DNA of 64,000 bases from Bacteroidales bacterium. Lineage in GTDB: Bacteria; Bacteroidota; Bacteroidia; Bacteroidales; FEN-979. Of this stretch, positions 40,934 to 49,782 are shown in pieces; position 1 is the first letter of the stretch; each line of letters opens with the position of its first letter. A program made the position numbers and the translations under genes. The stretch lies in contig JAQWBQ010000002.1 in NCBI GenBank assembly GCA_028706295.1, forward strand, positions 1-64,000, given 5' to 3'. The notes beneath the pieces were generated by a model. The model did not search any database, was not told the origin of the DNA, and saw only the letters and a list, made by a program, of their open reading frames with translations.

Positions 40934-41479
40934 ATGATGGATTCAGATGAGGATCTTGTATCGGGGTGCCTGAAAAAAAACGCCTCCAGTGAATTGGCGC
41001 TTTATAAAAGATTTTCACCAAAAATGTATGGAATATGCTTGCGTTACGCGGGTAATGTAATGGAAGCTGACGAAATCCTGCAGGTCGGATTCATCAGGGT
41101 GTTCAACAATCTTCACAGGTTCCGGTTTGAAGGAGCGCTCGAAGGGTGGATAAAAAAAATCATCGTAAACGCTGCCATAAGTTATTTAACAACTACCCAT
41201 AAACTTCAGAAAGAGGTTGAGCTTAAAGATTTTTACATGGAAGCAACCATTCAGGAAGATGCCCTGTCTAATTTGTCAGAGAAGGATTTATTGAAAATCA
41301 TTCAAAGCATTGCACCTGGTCACCGAACAGTTTTCAATCTTTATTTCATCGAAGGATACGAGCATAAAGAAATCGCTCAGATGCTTGGAATTTCAATCAA
41401 TACATCAAAAACTCAATTATTGAGAGCCAGGCATTCGATCATGCGGAAAATAATAAAAGAAGACCTTTTATCCCATTAG
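40934..41479 (+). CDS. ECF RNA polymerase sigma factor (module 2)
   Basis: RYAGNVMEADEILQVGFIRVFNNLHRF; YEHKEIAQMLGISINTSKTQLLRARHSIMRK; clear paralogue of 37102-37662. Confidence 0.93.
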   Translation: MMDSDEDLVSGCLKKNASSELALYKRFSPKMYGICLRYAGNVMEADEILQVGFIRVFNNLHRFRFEGALEGWIKKIIVNAAISYLTTTHKLQKEVELKDFYMEATIQEDALSNLSEKDLLKIIQSIAPGHRTVFNLYFIEGYEHKEIAQMLGISINTSKTQLLRARHSIMRKIIKEDLLSH

Positions 41480-41493
41480 TTCAATCTAAGACC

Positions 41494-42087
41494 ATGGACC
41501 AGCACGACCAACTGGAACAAAAATGCAAGGCTGCCTTTAACAATTTTGAGGTCGAGCCTCCTGCCCCTGTTTGGGATGCTGTGAACCGGGAATTACACCC
41601 TCCCCGGCGACAGTTCTCTATTTGGGAATATCTGGATCCAACTACCTTTTTTTCCAATCGTAGGGCAAGACTTACTGGAGTTTTTAGTACGGCTGCAGTG
41701 ATCCTGTTTTTCGTAACGGTCTATTTTCTTTCTCTGGATCGGCACATCATCAATGGACATGCTTATACCGGTGACCGGAGGCTTGTTTCCGGCACTGCAA
41801 TTCTTTTTACCGTTCAAGACAAATGTAAGCCCTGGGATTCGGTTCAATTCTATCGAACAGTACCGGTTGATGCCAACGGATATTTTTATTTTAAAGGTGT
41901 TGATGACGGTAGTTACTTATTGAGAATTGAACCCGGACACCAACCGGAAAATACAGACCAATTTATTGCCTCCTGGTTTGATATGCATGGTGATCCTGCC
42001 CAATCGCATGTTATCGTTATAGATGATGAAGATGTCAGGACCGATGTGCATTTAATACGGAAAGATCATCCGCAAACCGGACCCTGA
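41494..42087 (+). CDS. Putative single-pass anti-sigma partner with periplasmic Cna-B/regulatory-like domain
   Basis: FEVEPPAPVWDAVNREL (same motif as the module 1 partner), TM LTGVFSTAAVILFFVTVYFLS, then NGHAYTG...WDSVQFY...NGYFYFKGVDDGSYLLRIEPG. Confidence 0.65.
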   Translation: MDQHDQLEQKCKAAFNNFEVEPPAPVWDAVNRELHPPRRQFSIWEYLDPTTFFSNRRARLTGVFSTAAVILFFVTVYFLSLDRHIINGHAYTGDRRLVSGTAILFTVQDKCKPWDSVQFYRTVPVDANGYFYFKGVDDGSYLLRIEPGHQPENTDQFIASWFDMHGDPAQSHVIVIDDEDVRTDVHLIRKDHPQTGP

Positions 42088-42124
42088 CAATAAAAGGTAT
42101 CTTGCAGGTATCTGATTTCTTTCC

Positions 42125-42574
42125 TTAAATCGTATCTGATTCAAACCACTCGGCATAGGAGGTAGCGGTTTCCCTTAAGCATAAACTGAATAATTTGCAT
42201 TCAGGTGGGAGCAAGACTTTGATTCTTTTTGAAAAATCAATTAAAAGGTTCTCACTGGTGGGTTGGTAGGGAAGATAAAGGATATTGCAAAAAGGATCGA
42301 CAGGAGCATGAGAAATATCCTTTTCAGAATCCTCCTGTAACAACAACGCATGATCAAGCGGATCAATTATAGCTCCCTTGATTAATCTCTTCAGATCTCC
42401 GAAATCCATTACCATTCCGAGCTTAGAACTGTCAGGATCAGTAATCGGAGTTCCGATCACGGTAACTGACAGTTCATAAGAATGGCCATGAATATTTTTA
42501 CAAGGACCATCATATCCCTTTAAAGCGTGAGCAGCCTCAAACCGGAATTCTTTGGTAATCCTGATCTGATCCAT
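42125..42574 (-). CDS. 6-carboxytetrahydropterin synthase (QueD-like)
   Basis: CKNIHGHSYEL (CxxxHGH), LDHALLL, PTSENL, LRETATSYAEW. Confidence 0.88.
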   Translation of the reverse strand: MDQIRITKEFRFEAAHALKGYDGPCKNIHGHSYELSVTVIGTPITDPDSSKLGMVMDFGDLKRLIKGAIIDPLDHALLLQEDSEKDISHAPVDPFCNILYLPYQPTSENLLIDFSKRIKVLLPPECKLFSLCLRETATSYAEWFESDTI

Positions 42575-42738
42575 GGCAGGTAGTGATTATTTGATAAAAG
42601 GATTGATACTTTTATCGGTCGGTTTTGTGCTCTTTCTCATTTTGGGGTGCATGACTGTAACCTGAAATAGCAAAATTATTAAAATTTTAACCCTGATAAT
42701 AAAAACTATTCTTAGGAACAGCCTGCTATAAATAACAA

Positions 42739-43299
42739 TTAAGCCGGCAGTAGGTGTTCGAAAAGTATCTTCATACCAATTCCGATCAATACAAGGCCTC
42801 CGATCCGTTCAGCCCAGGCTGAAGGAATGAAATTTGCTTTTTCTCCTAGTTTTACACCCACGACAGAGACCATGAAAGTTATAATCGAAATGACCGCCGC
42901 TGCCTCCAGAATATTGACTTTGATAAAACCAAAAGAGATCCCTGTGATCAGCGCATCGATGCTTGTGGCCACTGCAAGTGAAAGGATCACACTTATCTTT
43001 CTGATATCGAGCAAATTCTTCTCATGTTCCGCCCTGAAAGACTGGATAATCATCTTAATCCCAATAAAGGTAAGGATGGAAAAGGCAATCCAGTGATCAA
43101 AAGTTTCGACCATCGACTGGAAACTGCTTCCAACTATCCAGCCTGATATCGGCATCAGTCCCTGGAATAATCCAAAGAAGAAGGCCATGATCAGGATGGT
43201 CTTCCAGGTCATCTTCCGGGTAGAACCAAAACTGATCGCAACCGCGAAACAGTCCATTGATAATCCAAGTGAAATCAGCAGAAGCTCGGTGAAATTCAT
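42739..43299 (-). CDS. mntP: Manganese efflux pump MntP
   Basis: LLISLGLSMDCFAVAISFG and ATSIDALITGISFGF repeats; 6 TM helices. Confidence 0.92.
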   Translation of the reverse strand: MNFTELLLISLGLSMDCFAVAISFGSTRKMTWKTILIMAFFFGLFQGLMPISGWIVGSSFQSMVETFDHWIAFSILTFIGIKMIIQSFRAEHEKNLLDIRKISVILSLAVATSIDALITGISFGFIKVNILEAAAVISIITFMVSVVGVKLGEKANFIPSAWAERIGGLVLIGIGMKILFEHLLPA

Positions 43300-43353
43300 T
43301 TCAATATGTTAAACGGATTATCTGCAGGGAATCTGTTAACGGTAATAACGATG

Positions 43354-43809
43354 TCAATGATAAATAAGGTCGACAATTTTTTCGAGCCATATTGCGTCTG
43401 TTTCGTCAAAAGAACTCAATTCTTTACTGTCAACATCCAGTACAGCCGTTATTTCGCCATGATCATTTTTAACCGGAACCACAATTTCTGACCGGGATCG
43501 CGAGTCACAGGCTATATGACCCGGAAACTGATGTACGTCGGGTACAATAATAGTTTTTTTCTGATCGATTCCTGCCCAGCATACGCCCGTATGTTTTTTT
43601 AAAATCTGACAGGCAACTGCACCCTGGTACATTTTCACGATCAGCTCACCCTTATTTAAAAAGTAAAAGCCTGTCCAGAAATAGGAGTCCATTTTATGGT
43701 GAAGAACCGCGATGATGGTTGCCATTCTCGCATCAGGGTCCCCTGTTGCGGTTAGCAATTCGCTGATTTGTAAGAAAATCCTTTGGTATCGTTTCTCTTT
43801 GTTCACCAT
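43354..43809 (-). CDS. msrC: GAF-domain free methionine-(R)-sulfoxide reductase
   Basis: WTGFYFL, QGAVACQIL, GVCWAGIDQKKTIIVPDVHQFPGHIACDSRSRSEIVVP: three conserved Cys of the fRMsr family. Confidence 0.88.
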   Translation of the reverse strand: MVNKEKRYQRIFLQISELLTATGDPDARMATIIAVLHHKMDSYFWTGFYFLNKGELIVKMYQGAVACQILKKHTGVCWAGIDQKKTIIVPDVHQFPGHIACDSRSRSEIVVPVKNDHGEITAVLDVDSKELSSFDETDAIWLEKIVDLIYH

Positions 43810-45182
43810 CAGGCGTGATCAAGGCTCACGGTAAAATGACGCATAATGGGTGCTTCGTTTACGATCTGGTAGCCTTTTGTGATAGTATCGCGGCGATCCC
43901 AAATATTTTTCAGAGCGGCTGCAATAACATCCATATGGTTGTTGGTGTAAACGCGCCGTGGAATTGCCAATCGCATCAATTCAAGTGCGGGGTAACGGTT
44001 TTCGCGGGTCAGGGGATCACGGTCGGCCATGAGTGCCCCGATCTCCACACCCCGGATGCCTGCTTCCAGGTAGAGTTCAATAGCCAGGGTCTGTGCCTGG
44101 AACTCCTCTTTCGGAACCCTATGTAAAAATCGCTTTGCATCTACAAAGACGGCGTGCCCGCCAACAGGTTGCTGAATAGGAATCCCATATGCAATAAGTT
44201 TGTTGCCAAGATACTCAATCTGCTTGATCCGGGTATCCAGGTAGTCGAATTCAGTCCCGTCGTAAAGTCCCTGAGCCAGGGCATTCATATCCCTGCCCGA
44301 CATTCCCCCGTATGTAATGTATCCTTCAAAAATGATGTTAAACACGCTTGCCTGCTCGTGTAACTCCTTACTCCGCATTGCAATAAACCCACCCATGTTG
44401 ACGATGGCATCTTTTTTCGCGCTCATGGTCATCGCGTCGGCATTGCTAAACATCTCTCTGGCGATCTCCCGGATGGTACTGTTCTGAAATTCCGGCTCCC
44501 GCAATTTGATGAAATAGGCATTTTCAGCAAAACGGGCAGCGTCAAACACCACCATTTTACCGTAACGATCAGCCAAAGCCCTTACCTGTCTCAGGTTTTC
44601 AATCGAAACGGGCTGCCCCCCGGAAGTGTTACAGGTAACGGTAATAATGATAAACGGAATCCTGTCATGATGTTCCGCCAGGACATTCTCAAGCTTGTGA
44701 ATATCCACATTACCTTTATAAGGGTGAATCAGTGTGGTGTCGTATGCTTCATCGATGGTGCAGTCAACTGCAACGGCTTTCCTGAATTCAATGTGGCCTT
44801 TCGTGGTATCAAAATGCGCATTTCCGGGTATCATATCGCCTTCCTTGATGAGTACCGAGAACAGGACATTCTCAGCAGCCCTCCCCTGATGGGTCGGCAG
44901 GAAGTACTCAAACCCCAGAATATCTGCGATTGCCTCTTTCATCTTGAAATATGAGGAAGCGCCGGCATAACTTTCATCACCCAGCATCATTGCAGACCAT
45001 TGTTTATCGCTCATCGCCCCGGTACCCGAATCGGTAAGCAAATCAATAAAGACCTGATCACTCCTAAGCCTGAAGAGATTGTATTGGGCCTCTCTGATCC
45101 ACTTTTCACGTTCTGTACGGCTACTTTTCCTGATGGGTTCTACCATCTTGATTTTATAGGATTCCGAAAAAGGCAGTTCCAT
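43809..45182 (-). CDS. tnaA: Tryptophanase
   Basis: LLTDSGTGAMSDKQWSAMMLGDESYAG, MSAKKDAIVNMGGF (PLP Lys), tryptophanase-like GIRGVEIGALMADRDP rather than the VRSMERG of tyrosine phenol-lyase. Confidence 0.88.
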   Translation of the reverse strand: MELPFSESYKIKMVEPIRKSSRTEREKWIREAQYNLFRLRSDQVFIDLLTDSGTGAMSDKQWSAMMLGDESYAGASSYFKMKEAIADILGFEYFLPTHQGRAAENVLFSVLIKEGDMIPGNAHFDTTKGHIEFRKAVAVDCTIDEAYDTTLIHPYKGNVDIHKLENVLAEHHDRIPFIIITVTCNTSGGQPVSIENLRQVRALADRYGKMVVFDAARFAENAYFIKLREPEFQNSTIREIAREMFSNADAMTMSAKKDAIVNMGGFIAMRSKELHEQASVFNIIFEGYITYGGMSGRDMNALAQGLYDGTEFDYLDTRIKQIEYLGNKLIAYGIPIQQPVGGHAVFVDAKRFLHRVPKEEFQAQTLAIELYLEAGIRGVEIGALMADRDPLTRENRYPALELMRLAIPRRVYTNNHMDVIAAALKNIWDRRDTITKGYQIVNEAPIMRHFTVSLDHA

Positions 45183-45202
45183 TTATTATGGTTTTGAATC
45201 AG

Positions 45203-45210
45203 CAAAGGTA
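45203..45210 (-). promoter_or_regulatory. Putative -7 element TACCTTTG for tnaA-msrC
   Basis: CAAAGGTA on + strand, about 20 bp upstream of the tnaA start. Confidence 0.5.
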
Positions 45211-45320
45211 GAATTTTTTTTAACATAACTTTTTTTCACGACTTCTTGTCTGTTTGGTAAAATTCATGTAGGTTTGCCAATTGATAATCAATTGTTAATA
45301 AGATAACAATACTACAAAAA

Positions 45321-45328
45321 AAGGAGGA
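45321..45328 (+). promoter_or_regulatory. Strong Shine-Dalgarno sequence AAGGAGGA upstream of ptb
   Basis: aaggaggaatttctattATG, near-consensus spacing. Confidence 0.75.
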
Positions 45329-45337
45329 ATTTCTATT

Positions 45338-46264
45338 ATGAATACAACAACAGGAATGAGTGGAACGGGTTGTCTGACAAAGCTTACTGACCTTAACGGC
45401 CTGGCTGTGAAATCCGGAAAAAAGAAGTTGGCAGTAGCTGTTGCCCATGATGAACATTGTCTGGAGGCAATCTGTGCGGTTGATAAAATGGGTCTTGTGG
45501 AAGCAATTCTGGTAGGCAATGAAATTAAAATCAAGGATATTGCTGCAAAATTACACCTGGTTATTGACGGAATGCGGATTATTAACGAGGAGGTCGATGC
45601 CAATTCTGTAAAAATAGCGGTGAAAATGGTCCGGAACAAAGAGGCCGATATTCTCATGAAGGGTAATGTTCCGACTGCAACCTTCCTTCGTGGCGTGCTC
45701 GATAAGGAAGTCGGCTTGCGAAAAGGGGATGTACTTTCTCATTTTGCCCTTTTCGAAGTTCCTACCTATCATAAATTGATTGGGTTGACTGATGCCGCGA
45801 TGATCCCTGCCCCGGATTTTAAAACGAAGGTAGCTTTAACTACCAACGCCGTTGAGTTCATGAACAAGCTGGGTTATGTTAAACCGAAAGTGGCCGTTCT
45901 TGCTGCTGTCGAAATGGTTAACGAAGCCATGCCGGCGACCCTAGAGGCAGCCATGCTGTCGAAAATGAGTCAACGCGGACAGATAAAAAATTGTATTATC
46001 GACGGGCCTCTGGCCTATGACAATGCCATAAGTGCTGCAAGCGCAAAGCACAAAGGAATAGTCAGTGAGGTTGCAGGTAATGCCGATCTTCTGGTTGTTC
46101 CTGATATTGAAGCCGGAAATATCCTTTATAAAGCATATGGTTTCTCGGCCAATGCCAAACTCGCGGCGGTGGTTTTAGGTGCTGCCGCTCCGATCGTACT
46201 TACTTCAAGGTCTGATACCGAAGAGTCAAAACAGGCCAGTATTATTATGGCTGCAGCCATATAA
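45338..46264 (+). CDS. ptb: Phosphate butyryltransferase-like (phosphate acetyl/butyryltransferase family)
   Basis: 308 aa; ILMKGNVPTATFLRGVLDKEVGLRKGDVLSH, DGPLAYDNAISAASAKHKGI, AGNADLLVVPDIEAGNILYKA; followed by buk. Confidence 0.9.
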   Translation: MNTTTGMSGTGCLTKLTDLNGLAVKSGKKKLAVAVAHDEHCLEAICAVDKMGLVEAILVGNEIKIKDIAAKLHLVIDGMRIINEEVDANSVKIAVKMVRNKEADILMKGNVPTATFLRGVLDKEVGLRKGDVLSHFALFEVPTYHKLIGLTDAAMIPAPDFKTKVALTTNAVEFMNKLGYVKPKVAVLAAVEMVNEAMPATLEAAMLSKMSQRGQIKNCIIDGPLAYDNAISAASAKHKGIVSEVAGNADLLVVPDIEAGNILYKAYGFSANAKLAAVVLGAAAPIVLTSRSDTEESKQASIIMAAAI

Positions 46265-46265
46265 T

Positions 46266-46297
46266 TTACAATCACATGATTTACGATTTACGATTTT
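46266..46297. repeat. Short AT-rich tandem repeat (ATTTACG-type)
   Basis: ttacaatcacatgatttacgatttacgatttt in the ptb-permease spacer. Confidence 0.6.
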
Positions 46298-46368
46298 AAA
46301 ATGAATTCGTACTTCGTTATTTCAGGCAATTGAAAATAACCTGATGTTCCCTTAAAGCCCTGATCTGA

Positions 46369-47901
46369 ATGTCAAAGGACCTTTTCCTGACAAAATCGCT
46401 TACTGACCTTTTACAGGAAGCAAAGGAGAATAAGACCGGATTAAAAAAAACCCTTACGGGACTTAACCTGACGACACTTGGAATAGGGGCGATCATCGGG
46501 GCAGGGATCTTTGTATTGACCGGTCAGGCAGCCGCACAATATGCAGGACCGGCTATTGTGATCTCCTTTATCATTTCCGGAATCGCCTGTGCCTTCGCCG
46601 GTTTGTGTTATGCCGAATTTGCTTCCATGATTCCCATATCCGGAAGTGCATACACCTATTCCTATGCAACCCTGGGGGAGTTTCTTGCCTGGATCATCGG
46701 ATGGGATCTGATTCTTGAATACCTGTTCGCCGCATCTACCGTGTCGGTGGGTTGGTCGGGTTATATGGTCAGTTTTCTTAAAGATTTCGGGATTAATATT
46801 CCGACTGCTTTTACTGCCGCCTCCGGAACCGTATTGGTTGAAATACCGAAACTGGGATGGCAACAACTCACCGATAACCTGGCGATTTCACTTACAAAAC
46901 AGGGTATTAATGTCGATATATTACCACACGTAACAGCCATTGTGAATCTCCCGGCAATGTTCATTATTGCCTTGCTAACCCTCCTGTTGGTTATCGGTAT
47001 CAGAGAATCTGCAAACTTTAACAACATCATGGTAATTGTGAAAGTAGCGGTAATTATACTTTTTATTGCCATAGGATTTGCTTTCGTCCTATCCGATAAC
47101 TGGACCCCTTTTATTCCGAAGAATACCGGTGAATGGGGGCATTTTGGATGGAGCGGGATACTCCGGGGGGCCGGAGTTATATTTTTCGCATATATTGGGT
47201 TCGATGCGGTTTCCACTGCCGCTCAGGAGGCTAAAAATCCACAACGCGATATGCCCATCGGAATACTGGGTTCGCTGACCGTATCAACGATACTCTATAT
47301 TCTTGTAGCTATCGTCCTGACAGGTATTGTCAGTTATACTACCCTGAATGTCGCCGATCCCGTTGCCGTCGGTGTGGATGCCATGGGAAAAGGTATGTTT
47401 TGGCTTCGTCCGATCGTGAAGATCGCGGCTATCGCGGGACTGAGTTCGGTGATCCTTGTTATGCTCATGGGGCAACCCCGGATTTTCTTCTCCATGTCGA
47501 ATGATGGGTTGTTGCCTCCCGTGTTTTCGAAAGTACATCCGAAATTTAAAACCCCCTATGTAAGTACCTTGCTTACCGGGGGCGCTGCCATCATTTTAGC
47601 CGGGATTCTCCCCATCAGTATCCTGGGCGAACTGGTTTCAATCGGGACCCTTCTTGCTTTTGCAATTGTTTGTGTAAGTATTGTTGTTCTGAGAAAAACC
47701 AGACCCGATATTCCGCGGCCTTTCCGGACCCCTTTCGTTCCCTGGGTTCCGGTATTGGGCGCCCTGATCTGCCTGATCCAGATGGCAGCACTCCCGTTAG
47801 ATACATGGTTGCGGCTGGTGGTATGGATGGCCGTCGGATTTCTGATTTATTTCTCCTACAGCATTCATCATAGCAAACAGCGTAAAAACCATAAACTATA
47901 A
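46369..47901 (+). CDS. APC family amino acid permease
   Basis: 510 aa; GLNLTTLGIGAIIGAGIFVLTGQAA, GIRESANFNNIMVIVKV, FAYIGFDAVSTAAQEAKNPQRDMP. Confidence 0.95.
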   Translation: MSKDLFLTKSLTDLLQEAKENKTGLKKTLTGLNLTTLGIGAIIGAGIFVLTGQAAAQYAGPAIVISFIISGIACAFAGLCYAEFASMIPISGSAYTYSYATLGEFLAWIIGWDLILEYLFAASTVSVGWSGYMVSFLKDFGINIPTAFTAASGTVLVEIPKLGWQQLTDNLAISLTKQGINVDILPHVTAIVNLPAMFIIALLTLLLVIGIRESANFNNIMVIVKVAVIILFIAIGFAFVLSDNWTPFIPKNTGEWGHFGWSGILRGAGVIFFAYIGFDAVSTAAQEAKNPQRDMPIGILGSLTVSTILYILVAIVLTGIVSYTTLNVADPVAVGVDAMGKGMFWLRPIVKIAAIAGLSSVILVMLMGQPRIFFSMSNDGLLPPVFSKVHPKFKTPYVSTLLTGGAAIILAGILPISILGELVSIGTLLAFAIVCVSIVVLRKTRPDIPRPFRTPFVPWVPVLGALICLIQMAALPLDTWLRLVVWMAVGFLIYFSYSIHHSKQRKNHKL

Positions 47902-47916
47902 ACAGAGGACGTCAGT

Positions 47917-48993
47917 ATGGAAAAGATCAGAATTCTTGCCATCAATCCAGGATCTACTTCAACAAAAATTGCCGTATACCAAAATACGGAACCGATCTTT
48001 TTAAAAAATATAAAGCATACTACTGAAGAACTTGCACCATTCTCCAAGATAACCGATCAGTTTGAATTCAGAAAAGAGATCATTCTTCAACAACTGAAAG
48101 AAGCAGATATCCATATTGAAAGTCTGAATGCCGTCGTGGGCAGGGGAGGGCTGGTTAAACCTATTCCCTCCGGGGTTTATGAAGTTAACGATGCCATGAT
48201 TGCCGATCTCCGAAATAGTCCGGTCGGAGAACATGCGAGTAGCCTCGGCGGACTGATCGCGCACAACCTGGTACAATCCCTGCCCGGCGTGAAAGCATTC
48301 ATTGCCGATCCGGTTGTAGTTGACGAACTCTGCGGGTTGGCCCGAATTTCAGGCCATCCTTTGTTCAACAGGATTTCAATCTTTCATGCCCTGAATCAAA
48401 AAGCTGTAGCCCGCGAATTCGCAAAATCAATCCGGGCAAAATACGAAGATCTTAACCTGATCGTGGTTCATCTGGGAGGCGGAATTTCTGTTGGCGCCCA
48501 CCAGAAAGGAAGTGTTGTCGATGTAAACCAGGCACTGAGCGGTGAAGGACCGTTCAGCCCCGAACGAAGCGGGACTTTACCGGTCGATCAACTGGTAAAA
48601 GTCTGTTTTAGCGGGAACTACACCCAGAAACAGGTGCTGCGGATGATAACCGGTGAAGGTGGACTGGTGGCTTACCTTGGAACAAACAATGCCTATGAGG
48701 TTGAGAAAATGGTTGAATCGGGCAATGAACATGCAAAATTGATCTATCGGGCGATGGCCTATCAGGTCGCAAAATGCGTGGGTGAAATGTTTGTAGTCCT
48801 TCAGTGTGAAGTCGATGCGATCCTGATCACGGGCGGAATAGCGTTCGATAAAACATTCGTCAGCTGGATCCAGGAAAGAATTCACAAAATTGCCCCGGTT
48901 CATGTATATCCTGGTGAAGATGAGATGCGGGCGCTTGCCATCAACGCACTCATGGTTCTGAAAGGGGAGCTGGCAGTTAAGGTTTATGTCTGA
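47917..48993 (+). CDS. buk: Butyrate kinase
   Basis: RILAINPGSTSTKIAVYQN, GRGGLVKPIPSGVYEV, VVHLGGGISVGAHQKGSVVDVNQAL, GEGPFSPERSGTLP. Confidence 0.96.
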   Translation: MEKIRILAINPGSTSTKIAVYQNTEPIFLKNIKHTTEELAPFSKITDQFEFRKEIILQQLKEADIHIESLNAVVGRGGLVKPIPSGVYEVNDAMIADLRNSPVGEHASSLGGLIAHNLVQSLPGVKAFIADPVVVDELCGLARISGHPLFNRISIFHALNQKAVAREFAKSIRAKYEDLNLIVVHLGGGISVGAHQKGSVVDVNQALSGEGPFSPERSGTLPVDQLVKVCFSGNYTQKQVLRMITGEGGLVAYLGTNNAYEVEKMVESGNEHAKLIYRAMAYQVAKCVGEMFVVLQCEVDAILITGGIAFDKTFVSWIQERIHKIAPVHVYPGEDEMRALAINALMVLKGELAVKVYV

Positions 48994-49009
48994 CCGTTTG
49001 TCTCCTCTC

Positions 49010-49660
49010 TTAACCGAGAGATTTTAGAATTGCCTTGACAATATTATCGGTGCCAATCGCTATCTGATCAATGGTTGCATCGAGCATATAGCAGGGGGTT
49101 GTAAAGAGATGAAGCTGTTCGTCGATCACCACCGCTCCATGGTCGGTCCTTACAGCTTTATTTCCCATTTTTTCAATGAAACCAGCTGATGCCGGATCCT
49201 TACCGGTTGTTAGTTTTGTTCCCTTAAATAATTTTGCCAGAATGACGGGTGCAATGCACATGGCGCCAATGGGTTTCCCTACATCGACCATGGATCTGAC
49301 CGCTTTTTCCACCCATGGGTCAACAGAACACCGGTCACCTTCGAAAGCCCACGTGCAGAGGTTCTTGGCACAACCAAACCCGCCCGGGAAGATAAGCGCA
49401 TCGAAATCGGCGGCTTTGAATTCGTTCAGGGCTTTGATATTTCCCCGGGCAATCCTGGCAGATTCGACCAGTACGTTTCGGGTCTCGGCCATTTCAGCGC
49501 CTGTCAAATGATTCACCACATGGTGTTGCCGGATATCGGGAGCGAAACACTGATAGGAGGCGCCTGCTTTATCGATAGCCAACAGGGTGAGGACGGCTTC
49601 ATGAATCTCGGCGCCGTCATATACGCCGCATCCGGCCAGAATTACTGCAAATTTTTTCAT
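49010..49660 (-). CDS. elbB: Isoprenoid biosynthesis glyoxalase ElbB-like
   Basis: 216 aa; FAVILAGCGVYDGAEIHEAVLTLLAIDKAG, ALIFPGGFGCAKNLCTWAFEG, PIGAMCIAPV. Confidence 0.92.
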   Translation of the reverse strand: MKKFAVILAGCGVYDGAEIHEAVLTLLAIDKAGASYQCFAPDIRQHHVVNHLTGAEMAETRNVLVESARIARGNIKALNEFKAADFDALIFPGGFGCAKNLCTWAFEGDRCSVDPWVEKAVRSMVDVGKPIGAMCIAPVILAKLFKGTKLTTGKDPASAGFIEKMGNKAVRTDHGAVVIDEQLHLFTTPCYMLDATIDQIAIGTDNIVKAILKSLG

Positions 49661-49782
49661 AGGACGCTGGTATTAAAATTATTTAGAAGAAGGTTATGAA
49701 TATTCAAAAGTACACATTTATTTAGGTTGAACACATCTCCGAAGGTTCAGGTCATGCGAAAACCCATCACTTTTTACTCATT

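Noticed and set aside
43300-43353. yybP-ykoY manganese riboswitch upstream of mntP
   Set aside because: Only 54 bp separate mntP from the upstream gene; too short and no matching structure.
43809-45182. Tyrosine phenol-lyase
   Set aside because: The segment GIRGVEIGALMADRDP matches tryptophanase; TPL has VRSMERG with a substrate-binding Arg.
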